DNA of 64,000 bases from Bacteroidota bacterium (lineage in GTDB: Bacteria > Bacteroidota > Bacteroidia > Chitinophagales > Chitinophagaceae), in assembly GCA_023418315.1 (NCBI GenBank), contig JAEZZY010000023.1:1-64000 (forward strand), given 5' to 3'. The notes below the pieces were generated by a model, which searched no databases, was not told where the DNA came from, and saw only the letters and a list, made by a program, of their open reading frames with translations. Positions 33,921 through 43,247 of this stretch are shown piece by piece. How positions within the stretch are numbered: the stretch's first letter is position 1; each line of letters opens with the position of its first letter. The position numbers and the translations under genes are program-made.

Positions 33921-34868
33921 ATGCGAAATATAAAAATCATTGAAGTAAAATCGGAAATAGGCGCGGGCACCAGAGGCGCAAGCCTGGGCGTGGATGCCAT
34001 GCAGATAGCCGCTTTGGATTTCATGAGCAATTTCTTCGTGAACTTCCCTATAGAACAAGTAGAAACGGAAAACAAACTTTTGTACGAACCCGTGCAATCG
34101 CCCTATGCAAAAAGAATAGCCGGCATACACACCATGTATGAACGCGTGGCGAAATCCGTTTCGGAAACACTGAAATCGGGCTTGTTTCCGCTGGTCTTAT
34201 CCGGCGACCACAGCACCTCCGGCGGCACCATAGCCGGTATTAAAATAGCCAAGCCCAAAAGCAAACTGGGCGTGATATGGATAGATGCCCATGCCGATAT
34301 GCACACCCCCTATACTACGCCTTCCGGCAATATGCACGGCATGCCGCTCGCTGCCGCATTGGGCGAAGACAACAAAGAAAACAAAGTGCATAACCTGGAT
34401 GCCAAGACCATAGACCTTTGGGAAAAACTGAAAAATATAGGCAAGATTATGCCGAAAATAAAACCCGAAGACCTTGTATTCATTGCGCTAAGGGATTATG
34501 AAAAAGAAGAAGAAGCCCTGCTGAGAAAATACAATATCAAAGTGATACCCGTGCAGGAAGTGCGCAAAAAAGGAGTGGAAAATGTGGTACGCCAAACATT
34601 GCTGCACCTTAGCAATTGCGATGATATTTATGTTTCCTTCGATGTGGATTCTCTGGACAGCTCCATCTCGCGCGGCACCGGCACACCCGTAAGCAACGGT
34701 TTGAAGGAGCGTGAAGTGGAAGACATCCTCGCTTCGCTGATGCAAAACCATAAAATCTGCTGTTTTGAAATCACGGAAGTGAATCCTACGCTGGATAAGG
34801 AAAACCTGATGGCAGAAATCGCCTTCAACATCCTGCAACGAAGCGTGAATATCTTGCTGCTGAATTAG
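33921..34868 (+). CDS. Arginase-family enzyme
   Basis: A 315-residue ureohydrolase. The binuclear manganese site is complete: GDHS (His), IDAHADMHTP (Asp, His, Asp) and SFDVDSLD (two Asp). NMHGMPLAAALG and GTGTPVSNGL match the arginase branch (RocF type) better than agmatinase or formiminoglutamase. It would hydrolyse arginine to ornithine and urea. No urease or ornithine gene is adjacent. It follows TamL after 40 bases but has its own -7 element. ArsC-like follows after 16 bases. Confidence 0.88.
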   Translation: MRNIKIIEVKSEIGAGTRGASLGVDAMQIAALDFMSNFFVNFPIEQVETENKLLYEPVQSPYAKRIAGIHTMYERVAKSVSETLKSGLFPLVLSGDHSTSGGTIAGIKIAKPKSKLGVIWIDAHADMHTPYTTPSGNMHGMPLAAALGEDNKENKVHNLDAKTIDLWEKLKNIGKIMPKIKPEDLVFIALRDYEKEEEALLRKYNIKVIPVQEVRKKGVENVVRQTLLHLSNCDDIYVSFDVDSLDSSISRGTGTPVSNGLKEREVEDILASLMQNHKICCFEITEVNPTLDKENLMAEIAFNILQRSVNILLLN

Positions 34869-34884
34869 ACATTTTTTTTAACTC

Positions 34885-35226
34885 ATGCTCACCATCTATC
34901 ATAATGCGGAATGCTCTAAAAGCAAGGGCGTATGCGCGTTGCTGAAAGAGAACCATCTTTCCGCCAACATTATTGAATATTTAAAACAACCGCCTTCGGA
35001 AGAAGAACTGATTCATCTTTTACAAATGCTGGATATGCACCCTTCCCAGCTCATCCGAAAAAATGAACCACTCTTTCTGGAACAATATGCGGATAAAGAG
35101 CTGCAAGAAGAAGACTACCTGCAAGCCATGCTGCGCCATCCCATCCTTATCGAGCGACCGATTATTGTAAAAGACGGAAAAGCCATCATCGGCAGACCGC
35201 CGGAAAAACTGCTGGAACTGCTATAA
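34885..35226 (+). CDS. ArsC/YffB/Spx-family thioredoxin-like protein
   Basis: A 113-residue protein with a thioredoxin-like fold. NAECSKSKG carries the family cysteine (Cys10) at the N-terminus, and HPILIERPIIVKDGKAIIGRP matches the C-terminal core of ArsC, YffB and Spx proteins. The three active-site arginines of true arsenate reductases cannot be confirmed. No arsenic genes lie nearby, so it may be a general redox protein. It ends at a stem-loop shared with the convergent lipoprotein gene. Confidence 0.85.
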   Translation: MLTIYHNAECSKSKGVCALLKENHLSANIIEYLKQPPSEEELIHLLQMLDMHPSQLIRKNEPLFLEQYADKELQEEDYLQAMLRHPILIERPIIVKDGKAIIGRPPEKLLELL

Positions 35227-35230
35227 ACGA

Positions 35231-35268
35231 AAAAAGACCTATAAGGTGGTTCAACGCTTATAAGTCTT
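35231..35268 (-). terminator. Convergent stem-loop terminator
   Basis: AAGACCTATAAG (35234-35245) and CTTATAAGTCTT (35257-35268) pair over 12 positions with one mismatch around an 11-base loop. Read on the minus strand the stem is followed by a run of T (35231-35235 and beyond), so it should stop transcription from the lipoprotein gene. On the plus strand the T run is weak. Confidence 0.7.
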
Positions 35269-35298
35269 ATCGCTATTTTCAACAGGGGTAAATGAACA

Positions 35299-36039
35299 CT
35301 ACAAAGTCCTTTTCCCGTTTATCGTAACGGTGGCGCCGTTGGAATCGGTAAAGCTGCCCGAAATGGTATCGCCGGATAAAGTGCCCAGCACGTGTCCGTC
35401 TTCATCTTTTATCGTGCCGCTCTGGTCAATGGTACCGTTCACATCCGTTTCTTCGGCAGTACCGTCTTCTCTTGACATCCCACCGAATTTTCCTATGGCC
35501 CGGGAAAGAAGAATATTGAACGTGCCGGTTTCGGGCCTTGTGGAGCTATACGTTCCTTCAAAACATTCTACCAGCGCATTGGAGGTTTCCTTCACAAGGG
35601 TAAAAACCGAATTGGGATGACCGGGAATATCGGCGGAAGTGATAACCGGCGAGCTGCCATCTGCCTGCACGGAGAACGTAACGGAAGCCGGTTGTCCGTT
35701 CAGCTCACCTGTAAAAGGCGCTACATAAGGTTCGCCGCTCACCCATGCTATGGAAGAAGTGAGTGTTGTAGTTACCCCATCTATCACTAGCGTTGCCGTG
35801 ATATCATTTGTGCCGTTTTGAATGGAAAATCTCACCGTACCGGTAGAGCCGATAACGATGCCTTTATAAACGCCTTTGCTGTTGCCGTCATTTGCAGGAA
35901 GTGCATCTGGCAGGGTTACGCATGTGCTGCATTTGTAGGGGTCTTCCGTTTTCTTAGGGTCATCCGTATCTTTTTTACAGGATGTCCATAAGATGGTGCT
36001 TAATGCCAGAAAGCAAAAAAGCATGTTACGCTTTTTCAT
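35299..36039 (-). CDS. Lipoprotein of unknown function
   Basis: A 246-residue protein. The signal peptide ends in a lipobox (STILWTSC), and the mature protein starts CKKDTDDPKKTEDP, an acidic/basic linker. A CSTC motif follows at about residue 38. The rest is beta-rich and repeats short Gly/Thr strands (GVYKGIVIGSTGTVRFSIQN, GTFNILLSRAIGKFGG, DTISGSFTDSNGATVTING). The last 70 residues look like two to three beta-hairpin repeats. No named family is recognised. It stands alone on the minus strand. Confidence 0.7.
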   Translation of the reverse strand: MKKRNMLFCFLALSTILWTSCKKDTDDPKKTEDPYKCSTCVTLPDALPANDGNSKGVYKGIVIGSTGTVRFSIQNGTNDITATLVIDGVTTTLTSSIAWVSGEPYVAPFTGELNGQPASVTFSVQADGSSPVITSADIPGHPNSVFTLVKETSNALVECFEGTYSSTRPETGTFNILLSRAIGKFGGMSREDGTAEETDVNGTIDQSGTIKDEDGHVLGTLSGDTISGSFTDSNGATVTINGKRTL

Positions 36040-36134
36040 AAGTTATTGTTTTTAGAAAGTGTACAATCAGTGATTATCCTGCAAAGATCTTTACGAATAC
36101 CTTACAAGTCAATCACATTTTAGTAGTAAAAAAT

Positions 36135-36761
36135 TCAGGAGTTTCTATAGGCTTTGTTGAGCGCATCGGTGCGGGAACTGACTTGCAGTTTGCCGTATAT
36201 ATTCCGGATATGGGTGCGTACCGTTTCGGTGCTGAGGAACAGTTTATCGGCTATTTCTTTATAGCGATAACCTTTTGAAAGGTATTCCAGAATTTCTTTT
36301 TCCCGCAAAGAAAGTTTGTTCAGCTCGGGATGGGTAGGACTAACATTAAAATGCCCCACCACCATACGGGCTATATGGCTGTTCATAGGCGAGCCGCCAT
36401 TGTAAATATCCGTAATGGCATCCAGCAGTTTGGAGTGCTGCGTAGTTTTTGTCAGGTAGCCTGTAGCGCCTGCCTTCAGCGCGTTAAAGACATGCTCGGA
36501 GTCTTCAAACGAAGTGCAGATCAGAAACTGCATTTCGGGGCATAGGGGTTTAAGGAGGGTGATACATTCCACTCCGGATTTTCCGGGCAGATTAATATCC
36601 GTCAATACCACATTCACCGAAGAAGAAGGAAGCGATTGAATAGCATCTTCCGCATTTGAAAACGTATGCGAGCAGGAAAATCCCTCACTACCGTTTATCA
36701 GCAGTTGCAGGCTTTGCCTGATCTCCTGTTCATCTTCTATGATTGCCACGTTTATCGCCAT
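36135..36761 (-). CDS. NarL/LuxR-type response regulator
   Basis: A 208-residue regulator. The receiver domain (about 1-120) holds the acidic pair near Asp10, the phosphorylation site Asp55 in LTDINLPGKSG, Thr/Ser in ICTSFEDS and Lys in GYLTKTT. The LuxR helix-turn-helix (LSLREKEILEYLSKGYRYKE, then RTHIRNIYGKL) fills the C-terminus. The likely partner is the TPR histidine kinase at 40983-43004 on the same strand, separated by four plus-strand genes for secreted proteins. The start at 36761 (MAINVAIIEDE) is preferred over 36770. Confidence 0.9.
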   Translation of the reverse strand: MAINVAIIEDEQEIRQSLQLLINGSEGFSCSHTFSNAEDAIQSLPSSSVNVVLTDINLPGKSGVECITLLKPLCPEMQFLICTSFEDSEHVFNALKAGATGYLTKTTQHSKLLDAITDIYNGGSPMNSHIARMVVGHFNVSPTHPELNKLSLREKEILEYLSKGYRYKEIADKLFLSTETVRTHIRNIYGKLQVSSRTDALNKAYRNS

Positions 36762-36936
36762 AGCCTGCAAAAATAATTTTTGTTTTGTGTTGCTTGGTAC
36801 TATTTAAGTAGTAAGGGATGATGCGATTATAGGAAGCTATTAACAAAGCACATTTTGCTTGCAGAGTAGTAGGCACATAAAAATAATTTGCATACTATAG
36901 TTTTTGTGATTATATTCACAAATAAAATCCCTTCAA

Positions 36937-37971
36937 ATGCAACTAAATTTTTCTCTTTCTGTCTTAGTTTTCTCTTTTTTCAGCTTGTCTGCATCGGCGC
37001 AATGGAGCGGTACAAACCCTCTTACCACATCATCCAATGTAGGAATCGGCATAGCCACCCCTATTTCTAAATTGCAGGTCAATACGGGCTATACAACCGA
37101 TTGTAATACCTACTCGGGGCAACCTGCACTGAGGATGGTATGGACTACGCCCAACATCAATTGCACTTTTCCCGGCCCATCCGGCACGCCGCCCAATATT
37201 ATGGAGATTGTATCGCCTGACCCCGCACCTCCTTACCAAGAATACCCCCATTTTATTATCAATGCCAACGGGAATATCGGCATTAAAACAACGCCCTATT
37301 TATCAAATGTATTAACCGTTAACGGCGCTACAAGATTTGTGGGCAACAGCTCCATCGTCGGTAACGTATCTCTTGAACGGGCTGTAGATAACGCTTACAG
37401 GGAAATTAATGCGAACAGCGCTTTAAAAGGACTTTATATAAACGCTAATACTGGCTCTACAAACGGACCCTCTATAGAAATGTATAGTAAGGACAATACG
37501 ATTACCGACAGGAAAGGCGCCATAAGGCTGGTTTCTTACGGTTCTACCGGGGAAGGCACCGCCTTTCTCAATTATGACCCCTCTGCAAGCACCTGGCGCA
37601 GAACCATGACAGTAACTAACGACAACAAGGTATATATCGGCGATGTAAAACCTTCAGGAGCGTTTGCCGATTACCGGCTCGGGGTTGACGGCAGCATCGT
37701 AGCAAAAAGATGCGTTATCCAGATGACCGACTGGGCGGATTTTGTGTTCAAACCGGATTATGAACTGATGCCGCTGAGCGAAGTGGAAGCATTTATAAAA
37801 GAGAACAATCACCTGCCGGACATTCCTGAAGAAAAAGCCATTCTGGAAAACGGTATGGACGTAAGCGAAATGAACAAGTTGCTTTTGCAAAAGATTGAGG
37901 AGCTTACGTTGTACATGATAGAGCTGAAGAAAGAGAACGAATTGATAAAAGCAAAACTGGATGAAAAATGA
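36937..37971 (+). CDS. Secreted tail-fibre-like protein
   Basis: A 344-residue protein with a signal peptide (VFSFFSLSASAQ). It contains the repeat-like phrase NVGIGIATPISKLQV, typical of surface or fibre proteins with beta-helical or trimeric modules. The C-terminal about 90 residues are a common Bacteroidota module: MTDWADFVFKPDYELMPLSE, NNHLPDIPEEKAILENGMDV and a final coiled coil (LLQKIEELTLYMIELKKENE). The role is probably surface attachment or structure. It overlaps the next gene by 4 bases (ATGA). Confidence 0.8.
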   Translation: MQLNFSLSVLVFSFFSLSASAQWSGTNPLTTSSNVGIGIATPISKLQVNTGYTTDCNTYSGQPALRMVWTTPNINCTFPGPSGTPPNIMEIVSPDPAPPYQEYPHFIINANGNIGIKTTPYLSNVLTVNGATRFVGNSSIVGNVSLERAVDNAYREINANSALKGLYINANTGSTNGPSIEMYSKDNTITDRKGAIRLVSYGSTGEGTAFLNYDPSASTWRRTMTVTNDNKVYIGDVKPSGAFADYRLGVDGSIVAKRCVIQMTDWADFVFKPDYELMPLSEVEAFIKENNHLPDIPEEKAILENGMDVSEMNKLLLQKIEELTLYMIELKKENELIKAKLDEK

Positions 37972-38516
37972 AAAAATCCCTATTTTCTTTGCTGAACATT
38001 GTATTTTTCGGGGTATTACCCGTCTCTGCGCAAAGTTGGATAGCATATAACAATACGCAGGCTGCAGTTGAGTTTCAGTTGCCTGTTACCGCTACAGTGA
38101 TAGACTCGCTTTCTTCCCTTCATACCATTATGTACAGCAGCGAGGTGGACTCCGTATTGGGCTTGCAGGTGCACCTGTTTGACAGCGCTTATCTCAATGC
38201 AGATGAAGAGCTCTTTGCTCTTGCTTTGGAAGAAAACGACGGGGACGAACTTAGGGCTATTGCACAGATATTCCTGCTGGCTACCAACAGTGAACTGCTC
38301 AGCCTTGAAGAAATCACGAATAATCTGGGGCAGCCGGGCATAGAAATGGGGCTGGATTATCTTACCCTTCAGTCCGATTACCCCGCTATCAGTTTTGTCC
38401 GTTTTTTTCTTATCAGTAACCGCTTTATTGCTTTTTCCATTTCCGGTTCGGAAGATGATATACCGCGGCTGATGGATTATAAGAATACATTCTTTAACTC
38501 GATAAGTTTTTACTGA
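37968..38516 (+). CDS. Small secreted protein, unknown
   Basis: A 182-residue protein with a signal peptide (SLLNIVFFGVLPVSAQ). The mature part is acidic and alternates strands and helices (YNNTQAAVEFQLPVTATVID, LDYLTLQSDYPAISFVRFFL). No named family is recognised; the style recalls PsbP/DUF1795-like or SRPBCC-like small secreted proteins, but this is not firm. It is translationally coupled to the preceding fibre-like gene (4-base overlap) and is about 120 bases from the next lipoprotein gene. Confidence 0.65.
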   Translation: MKKSLFSLLNIVFFGVLPVSAQSWIAYNNTQAAVEFQLPVTATVIDSLSSLHTIMYSSEVDSVLGLQVHLFDSAYLNADEELFALALEENDGDELRAIAQIFLLATNSELLSLEEITNNLGQPGIEMGLDYLTLQSDYPAISFVRFFLISNRFIAFSISGSEDDIPRLMDYKNTFFNSISFY

Positions 38517-38636
38517 GAGGAACCGAACATGAGGGTGATGTCACAGAAAAATGAAAAACACAGATTGCCGGCATGTGAGTGCCTTGTCTGCCGACAGGCA
38601 GGTGTCTGACCATTAATAAACAACAAATATTTTCAG

Positions 38637-39239
38637 ATGAAGAACGTTGCAATAGCTATAATGACTTGCTTTTTAATGATAGTAAATTACTCCTGCAATA
38701 AATGCAAGAACCCAACCTATGTACCGCGTGCCAAATTAATGGAAGAATATTTCGGAAATTATAAACCCGGTGCATACTGGATATACCTTAATAGAGATAG
38801 TACAAAAAGAGATAGTATTTGGGTAGATAATTTTGAGGTTCAGAAAGAAACAGATAATACTGAAGAATGTATTTATGCGTATGAAACCTTTTTTGATATG
38901 CATTGTACTTATTTAGACGCAACTAAAAAACTTAGGGTTTATATCGGTTTTAATGGCAGTGATATAAAAGTTAATACTATAGAAATGAAGACAACCTTGG
39001 GCGGTATATACGGATCAATATATGCACAAGATGGTATTGACAGCTTTTTTACTATTGGCGGCTTTGGACAGGTACATAAATTAATCAATTATAGGCTTTG
39101 GGATAATAATTCTAACACCAACATCCCTATAGCAACGAGATGGGGTAGATTCATAATAGCTCCCCATTTGTGTATTGTACAATATATTCCTGTTAATTCT
39201 CAAGATACTTTTTCACTTGTAGAACATTATACACCATGA
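38637..39239 (+). CDS. Lipoprotein of unknown function
   Basis: A 200-residue protein. The N-terminal hydrophobic helix ends in a lipobox (MIVNYSC), and the mature protein begins CNKCKNPTYVP. The rest is beta-strand-rich with many aromatic residues (YFGNYKPGAYWIYLNRD, GGFGQVHKLINYRLWDNNSN). No family is recognised. It is encoded in AT-rich DNA like the first two thirds of the following protease gene, which it overlaps by 4 bases (ATGA), suggesting the two moved together. Confidence 0.7.
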   Translation: MKNVAIAIMTCFLMIVNYSCNKCKNPTYVPRAKLMEEYFGNYKPGAYWIYLNRDSTKRDSIWVDNFEVQKETDNTEECIYAYETFFDMHCTYLDATKKLRVYIGFNGSDIKVNTIEMKTTLGGIYGSIYAQDGIDSFFTIGGFGQVHKLINYRLWDNNSNTNIPIATRWGRFIIAPHLCIVQYIPVNSQDTFSLVEHYTP

Positions 39240-40957
39240 GAAAATTATACAAATTTAAAAAATACGCGTGTTTTATTCTTTTTATAATAAGCTCCATTGA
39301 TTGTTTAGCACAACGCTTTGGGTTCTCATTAGATTGCAATATTAATGCTCAGGATAATACTCCCGAATATTTACGTGACTACCGTACACCACCAAGGGAA
39401 GCTACTGTTAGAATAGATTTTGACGGTGCCGGGTTTTGTACAGGTACTATCATAAATAGAAACATTGATGACAATAATCTCGGGTTTTATCTTCTAACTG
39501 CAAGACATTGCATATCTGATGGAGAAGATATTAATATTAATCTTAGTGAAGATGCCCGACATGTACTTTATTTCAATTATCAAAGCCTTGATGGGGATAA
39601 CGCTTCAACAGATAATTGGAATCGTGGATTAACAGATTGGCAGAGTGGAGATTTTGATTCAAGTACTATTTCTCCCGGTTTTCGTTTTAACGGTTATGAA
39701 TATCGACATGTAACAGCCCTTAGAATAGTAGAAGATTTTAGATGGGGCGATTTCGTATTGTTTGAAGTCCTGACACCGATACCACCTCACTTCAATATCA
39801 CATACGCTGGTTGGAATCCCGGCAATACATATCGGGGAACTTCTTCCGGTGTTCCCACAGATCAGTCTTTTGAGCATTATATTGGTATCCATCATCCAAG
39901 AGGTGATATTAAAAAGATAAGCACTGTCCCGGAAATTAGCTGGAATGAAACACCTGTCGGTTTTACATGTTATACTGTTACGCGTGTTATTGATTATCTT
40001 TTTGGCTGGGTGTGGGGACGAAGGGTATCTACACAAGTAATATGCCGGCAGCTTACTAATCCATACTTTAGTGTGCTTGGCTGGCACAGAGGAATTATTG
40101 AAGAAGGTTCGTCAGGATCAGGAATGTTTAACGCTACCAACAGGCAAATAGGAATATTAAGCCATGATTTAGTGCCTCTTAATTATGATCGTTGTGATAA
40201 TCCTTTTCACACCTATTATGGTAAATTTCACACTAATTATGCAAATAGAAGAATTAAAAATGAATTGAATCCGGGTGGCAGCAATGTTAATAATCCTTAC
40301 AATAGAGCCGGTGTAGATTTATTTGGCATAACAAGCCGCAAAATCGGTTGCTACGACAACCTCGACCTTCCCGGCGCTCCCGGTGTTTCGGGTCATTACT
40401 TCCCCGCTAACCACTATCAACCCGAGAATACCATTTGGCTGCGTTCCCGCAACAACATTACCACCAATGCGCCTATAAGAGTGTATAATGGTGCAGACTA
40501 CCGCTTTCAGGCGGCAGGCGTTATAGACATTACCGATAATTTTGAGGTAGAAGAGGGCGCTTTTGTAGAAATGCAAATCGGCAACTGCCCGGCGGGCAAA
40601 GAGCCTTCGCCGGAAAGCCTGATGGCGCAGCGGCTTAAAGAACACAGCCTGCCCAAGGAGAAGAAATTAGACATGCAGCGTTTCGGCAGCGGGCAGCTCT
40701 ACGCCTCCCCGGATAAGCAAAGCTACCTGCAAGTATTTCCTAATCCCACTACCGGGGCTTTTACCCTGCGCTTCTCACAGGCAGGCAGCTATAGGGTATC
40801 CGTTAAAGACATGCTGGGTAAGGAAGTAGTAGCTCAGGAAGGCAAAAACGTTGCCGAGCTGTCTATGCAATTGAATGTACCGGCGGGTCAGTATTACGTT
40901 GTGGTAAAAGATGAGCAGAACCGTATGCAGTACGGCAAGGTTACGGTAATCGAATAA
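39236..40957 (+). CDS. Trypsin-like protease with T9SS sorting tail
   Basis: A 573-residue secreted protein. The chymotrypsin-type catalytic triad can be traced: His in FYLLTARHC, Asp in RWGDFVLFEV and Ser in EGSSGSGMFN, where the usual GDSGG is GSSGSG. About residues 380-470 look like a linker with adhesion-like strands (NTIWLRSRNNITTNAPIRVY). The last 75 residues are a type IX secretion tail (LQVFPNPTTGAFTLRF to YGKVTVIE). The AT-rich codon use of residues 1 to about 360 turns abruptly GC-richer from about base 40330, in the C-terminal part. The gene may be a fusion of a transferred protease to a resident tail. It overlaps the lipoprotein gene by 4 bases. Confidence 0.87.
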   Translation: MRKLYKFKKYACFILFIISSIDCLAQRFGFSLDCNINAQDNTPEYLRDYRTPPREATVRIDFDGAGFCTGTIINRNIDDNNLGFYLLTARHCISDGEDININLSEDARHVLYFNYQSLDGDNASTDNWNRGLTDWQSGDFDSSTISPGFRFNGYEYRHVTALRIVEDFRWGDFVLFEVLTPIPPHFNITYAGWNPGNTYRGTSSGVPTDQSFEHYIGIHHPRGDIKKISTVPEISWNETPVGFTCYTVTRVIDYLFGWVWGRRVSTQVICRQLTNPYFSVLGWHRGIIEEGSSGSGMFNATNRQIGILSHDLVPLNYDRCDNPFHTYYGKFHTNYANRRIKNELNPGGSNVNNPYNRAGVDLFGITSRKIGCYDNLDLPGAPGVSGHYFPANHYQPENTIWLRSRNNITTNAPIRVYNGADYRFQAAGVIDITDNFEVEEGAFVEMQIGNCPAGKEPSPESLMAQRLKEHSLPKEKKLDMQRFGSGQLYASPDKQSYLQVFPNPTTGAFTLRFSQAGSYRVSVKDMLGKEVVAQEGKNVAELSMQLNVPAGQYYVVVKDEQNRMQYGKVTVIE

Positions 40958-40982
40958 TTGAGGATAATAATTCTAATAATAC

Positions 40983-43004
40983 CTACACCGCAACCGAAAG
41001 CTCTATCCGCGTCCCTTTGCCGGGTGAAGAATTCCTTTTAAGCACACCGCCTATCGCCTCGCTGCGAGTCTGCATATTCCTCAATCCATTGCCTTGTGTC
41101 TGTTGCTGTACGTCATATCCGCGTCCATTGTCTTCTATCACCATCGTGAACTGCGGCTCCAGGGTAATGTGTATGGATAATTTTGTGGCAGCCGCATGTT
41201 TTACCATATTCTGCAGCGCTTCTTTCAGAATCATCTGGATATTCCGGCTGGTTTCTTTCGCAATTTTTTTATCGGGAATGAAGGCAGGCAATTCAAATTC
41301 CAATTCGATGGGTATTTCTTCCAGATAATCCGCACTGTATTCCCGCATTCGTGCAAGAAGATTATCCAATGTTGTATTTGCCGGGTTCATCGCCCACACC
41401 AGGTCGCGCATATTATCAATAAGCGCAACAGCCGTTTCCGATACCGATTGCAAGGTCTTTTGCCTTTGCTCCTGCTGCTGATGAGGATGTTTCAAAAACT
41501 CAGTAAGGAATTTTATTTTAGACAGCCCCGACCCCAGTTCATCGTGAATATCCTTTGCGATACGCACCCGCTCCCGCTCTTCCGTTTCCTGTACAATTTT
41601 TTGTCGTTTTATTTTTTCAAGCAGCCTTAGCCTTGCCGTATAAAAATATACCGCAGCGAGGATGGCTACTATGACCGTCAGCGATAAAAACAATAATACT
41701 CTTTGCTTCTGCAAGGCGGCTTCCTGCTGCTGCATGTTCAGGGCGCTGATTTGCTGCCGCTGCTGCAAAAGCTGGATCTGCGCTTCTTTTTTTTCCGATT
41801 CATAGGCTGCCTGCATATCGGCTAATTGCCGGCTAAATTCCAGAGGCTGTATGCTGTCTTTGAGCCGAGAAGCCGCCCGTAGGTTTTTAAACGCCGGCTC
41901 CGGTTGCCCCATCGCTTCGTATAATTCCGACAAGGATTTATAGCAATCTTTTACAATCATTTTATGACCGATGATACGCGCAGCATTCAAAGCTTTCTGC
42001 ACATAGGAAACCGCTTTTGCATAGTGTCCCTGCTCCCCATAAATATCCCCCAATTGCTGATACGTGCCGGCAGCCACTATGGGATAATCTTCATCGCTGA
42101 GGGTATGAAGCGCTTTATAGGCATAGGCAAGCGCCTCGGCGGTTTTCCCGCCATCCAGATATACACGGCTGAGGTTGGAGTAACAAATAGCCACGCCGTT
42201 GCTATCACCCAGTTGCAAAAACTTCCGGCAGGATTGCTCCCAGCAAATACGGGCGCTGTCATCACGCATCAGCATGTAGTAATTATTCCCTTGAAAAAGC
42301 AGTACGGATGCCATACCGTTCACCTCTCCTTGTTGCTGAAACCATGCATATTTTTCTTGCAAATCCGCAAGCGCTTTTTCATACAATCGTTGTTTGTAAT
42401 AAAGCTCCGCAAGCAGTACCTCTGCCCATACCCTACCTGCTTGTTCCTTTTTTTCAGAAAAAATCCGGAATGCTTTTTCCCTATAATCCGATGCCTTATA
42501 GATGCTGCCGTTTTTAAGAAAGAGATGCGCCACTTTCAAGGCGGCGTAGGCATACGCTACCGTATTTTCTTCAAAGCCTTCTAATGCTTTTTGATAAAAA
42601 TAATCGGAGGAGTCGTACTTGCCATAATGATAATACCCTAAGCCCAAAGTGGCAAACAAATTCGCTTTCGTAGCGGCATTGAGTTTTTGAAACATAGCTA
42701 CGGGAACGGCATGCAGCGAGCGTAACGCTTCTCTGGTAGCATTTCCATTTATCTGCGCCGTTGCTTTAAGGCAAAGAGCAAGCACATAGCCATCGGGATA
42801 AGCATGCTGCTCCGCCCATGCCGCAGCCTGAGACGCGTATTGCACCGATTGGGGATAATTTATAGATAAATAATTCCGGGCTAATTGATTCAGCGAATCC
42901 GTTTTTGCTATAAAAGAAGAACGCGCCAAAGAAGAAAAAGGGAGAGCCGTGTACAACAGGCAGCAAACGATAAAATATCGGTATAGTACAAGAGTTCGTT
43001 TCAT
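40983..43004 (-). CDS. TPR-containing sensor histidine kinase
   Basis: A 673-residue sensor. A signal peptide or signal anchor (ALPFSSLARS) leads into about 370 periplasmic residues of tetratricopeptide repeats (YHYGKYDSSDYFYQKALEGF is one). After a coiled coil comes one membrane helix (VLLFLSLTVIVAILAAVYFY). The HisKA_3 phosphoacceptor is RVRIAKDIHDELGSGLSKIK. The ATPase has an N-box (NMVKHAAATKL) and DNGRGYD. NarL-type regulators are partners of this kinase class; the one at 36135-36761 is the nearest candidate. Confidence 0.9.
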   Translation of the reverse strand: MKRTLVLYRYFIVCCLLYTALPFSSLARSSFIAKTDSLNQLARNYLSINYPQSVQYASQAAAWAEQHAYPDGYVLALCLKATAQINGNATREALRSLHAVPVAMFQKLNAATKANLFATLGLGYYHYGKYDSSDYFYQKALEGFEENTVAYAYAALKVAHLFLKNGSIYKASDYREKAFRIFSEKKEQAGRVWAEVLLAELYYKQRLYEKALADLQEKYAWFQQQGEVNGMASVLLFQGNNYYMLMRDDSARICWEQSCRKFLQLGDSNGVAICYSNLSRVYLDGGKTAEALAYAYKALHTLSDEDYPIVAAGTYQQLGDIYGEQGHYAKAVSYVQKALNAARIIGHKMIVKDCYKSLSELYEAMGQPEPAFKNLRAASRLKDSIQPLEFSRQLADMQAAYESEKKEAQIQLLQQRQQISALNMQQQEAALQKQRVLLFLSLTVIVAILAAVYFYTARLRLLEKIKRQKIVQETEERERVRIAKDIHDELGSGLSKIKFLTEFLKHPHQQQEQRQKTLQSVSETAVALIDNMRDLVWAMNPANTTLDNLLARMREYSADYLEEIPIELEFELPAFIPDKKIAKETSRNIQMILKEALQNMVKHAAATKLSIHITLEPQFTMVIEDNGRGYDVQQQTQGNGLRNMQTRSEAIGGVLKRNSSPGKGTRIELSVAV

Positions 43005-43247
43005 TGCCCGGGAAGATCAGGAAAGATACTGCTGAGGAAGGATATTTGCAATCTTACCGTTGTGCCCGGGTGCTCTCTACAGACTTTTCTTTTGGCGTTG
43101 CTCCTACTTGTTTTTTACAATTCAATACCACAGTTTCCTGCGTTCTATAGGCTACAGCGGTAACCTTCTCTCCCATTTTTGCATAAAAACAGAAAGCCGT
43201 TTATGGAAAACATTCTTTCCCTGCATCCTTATCTTTACTAAACAGAA

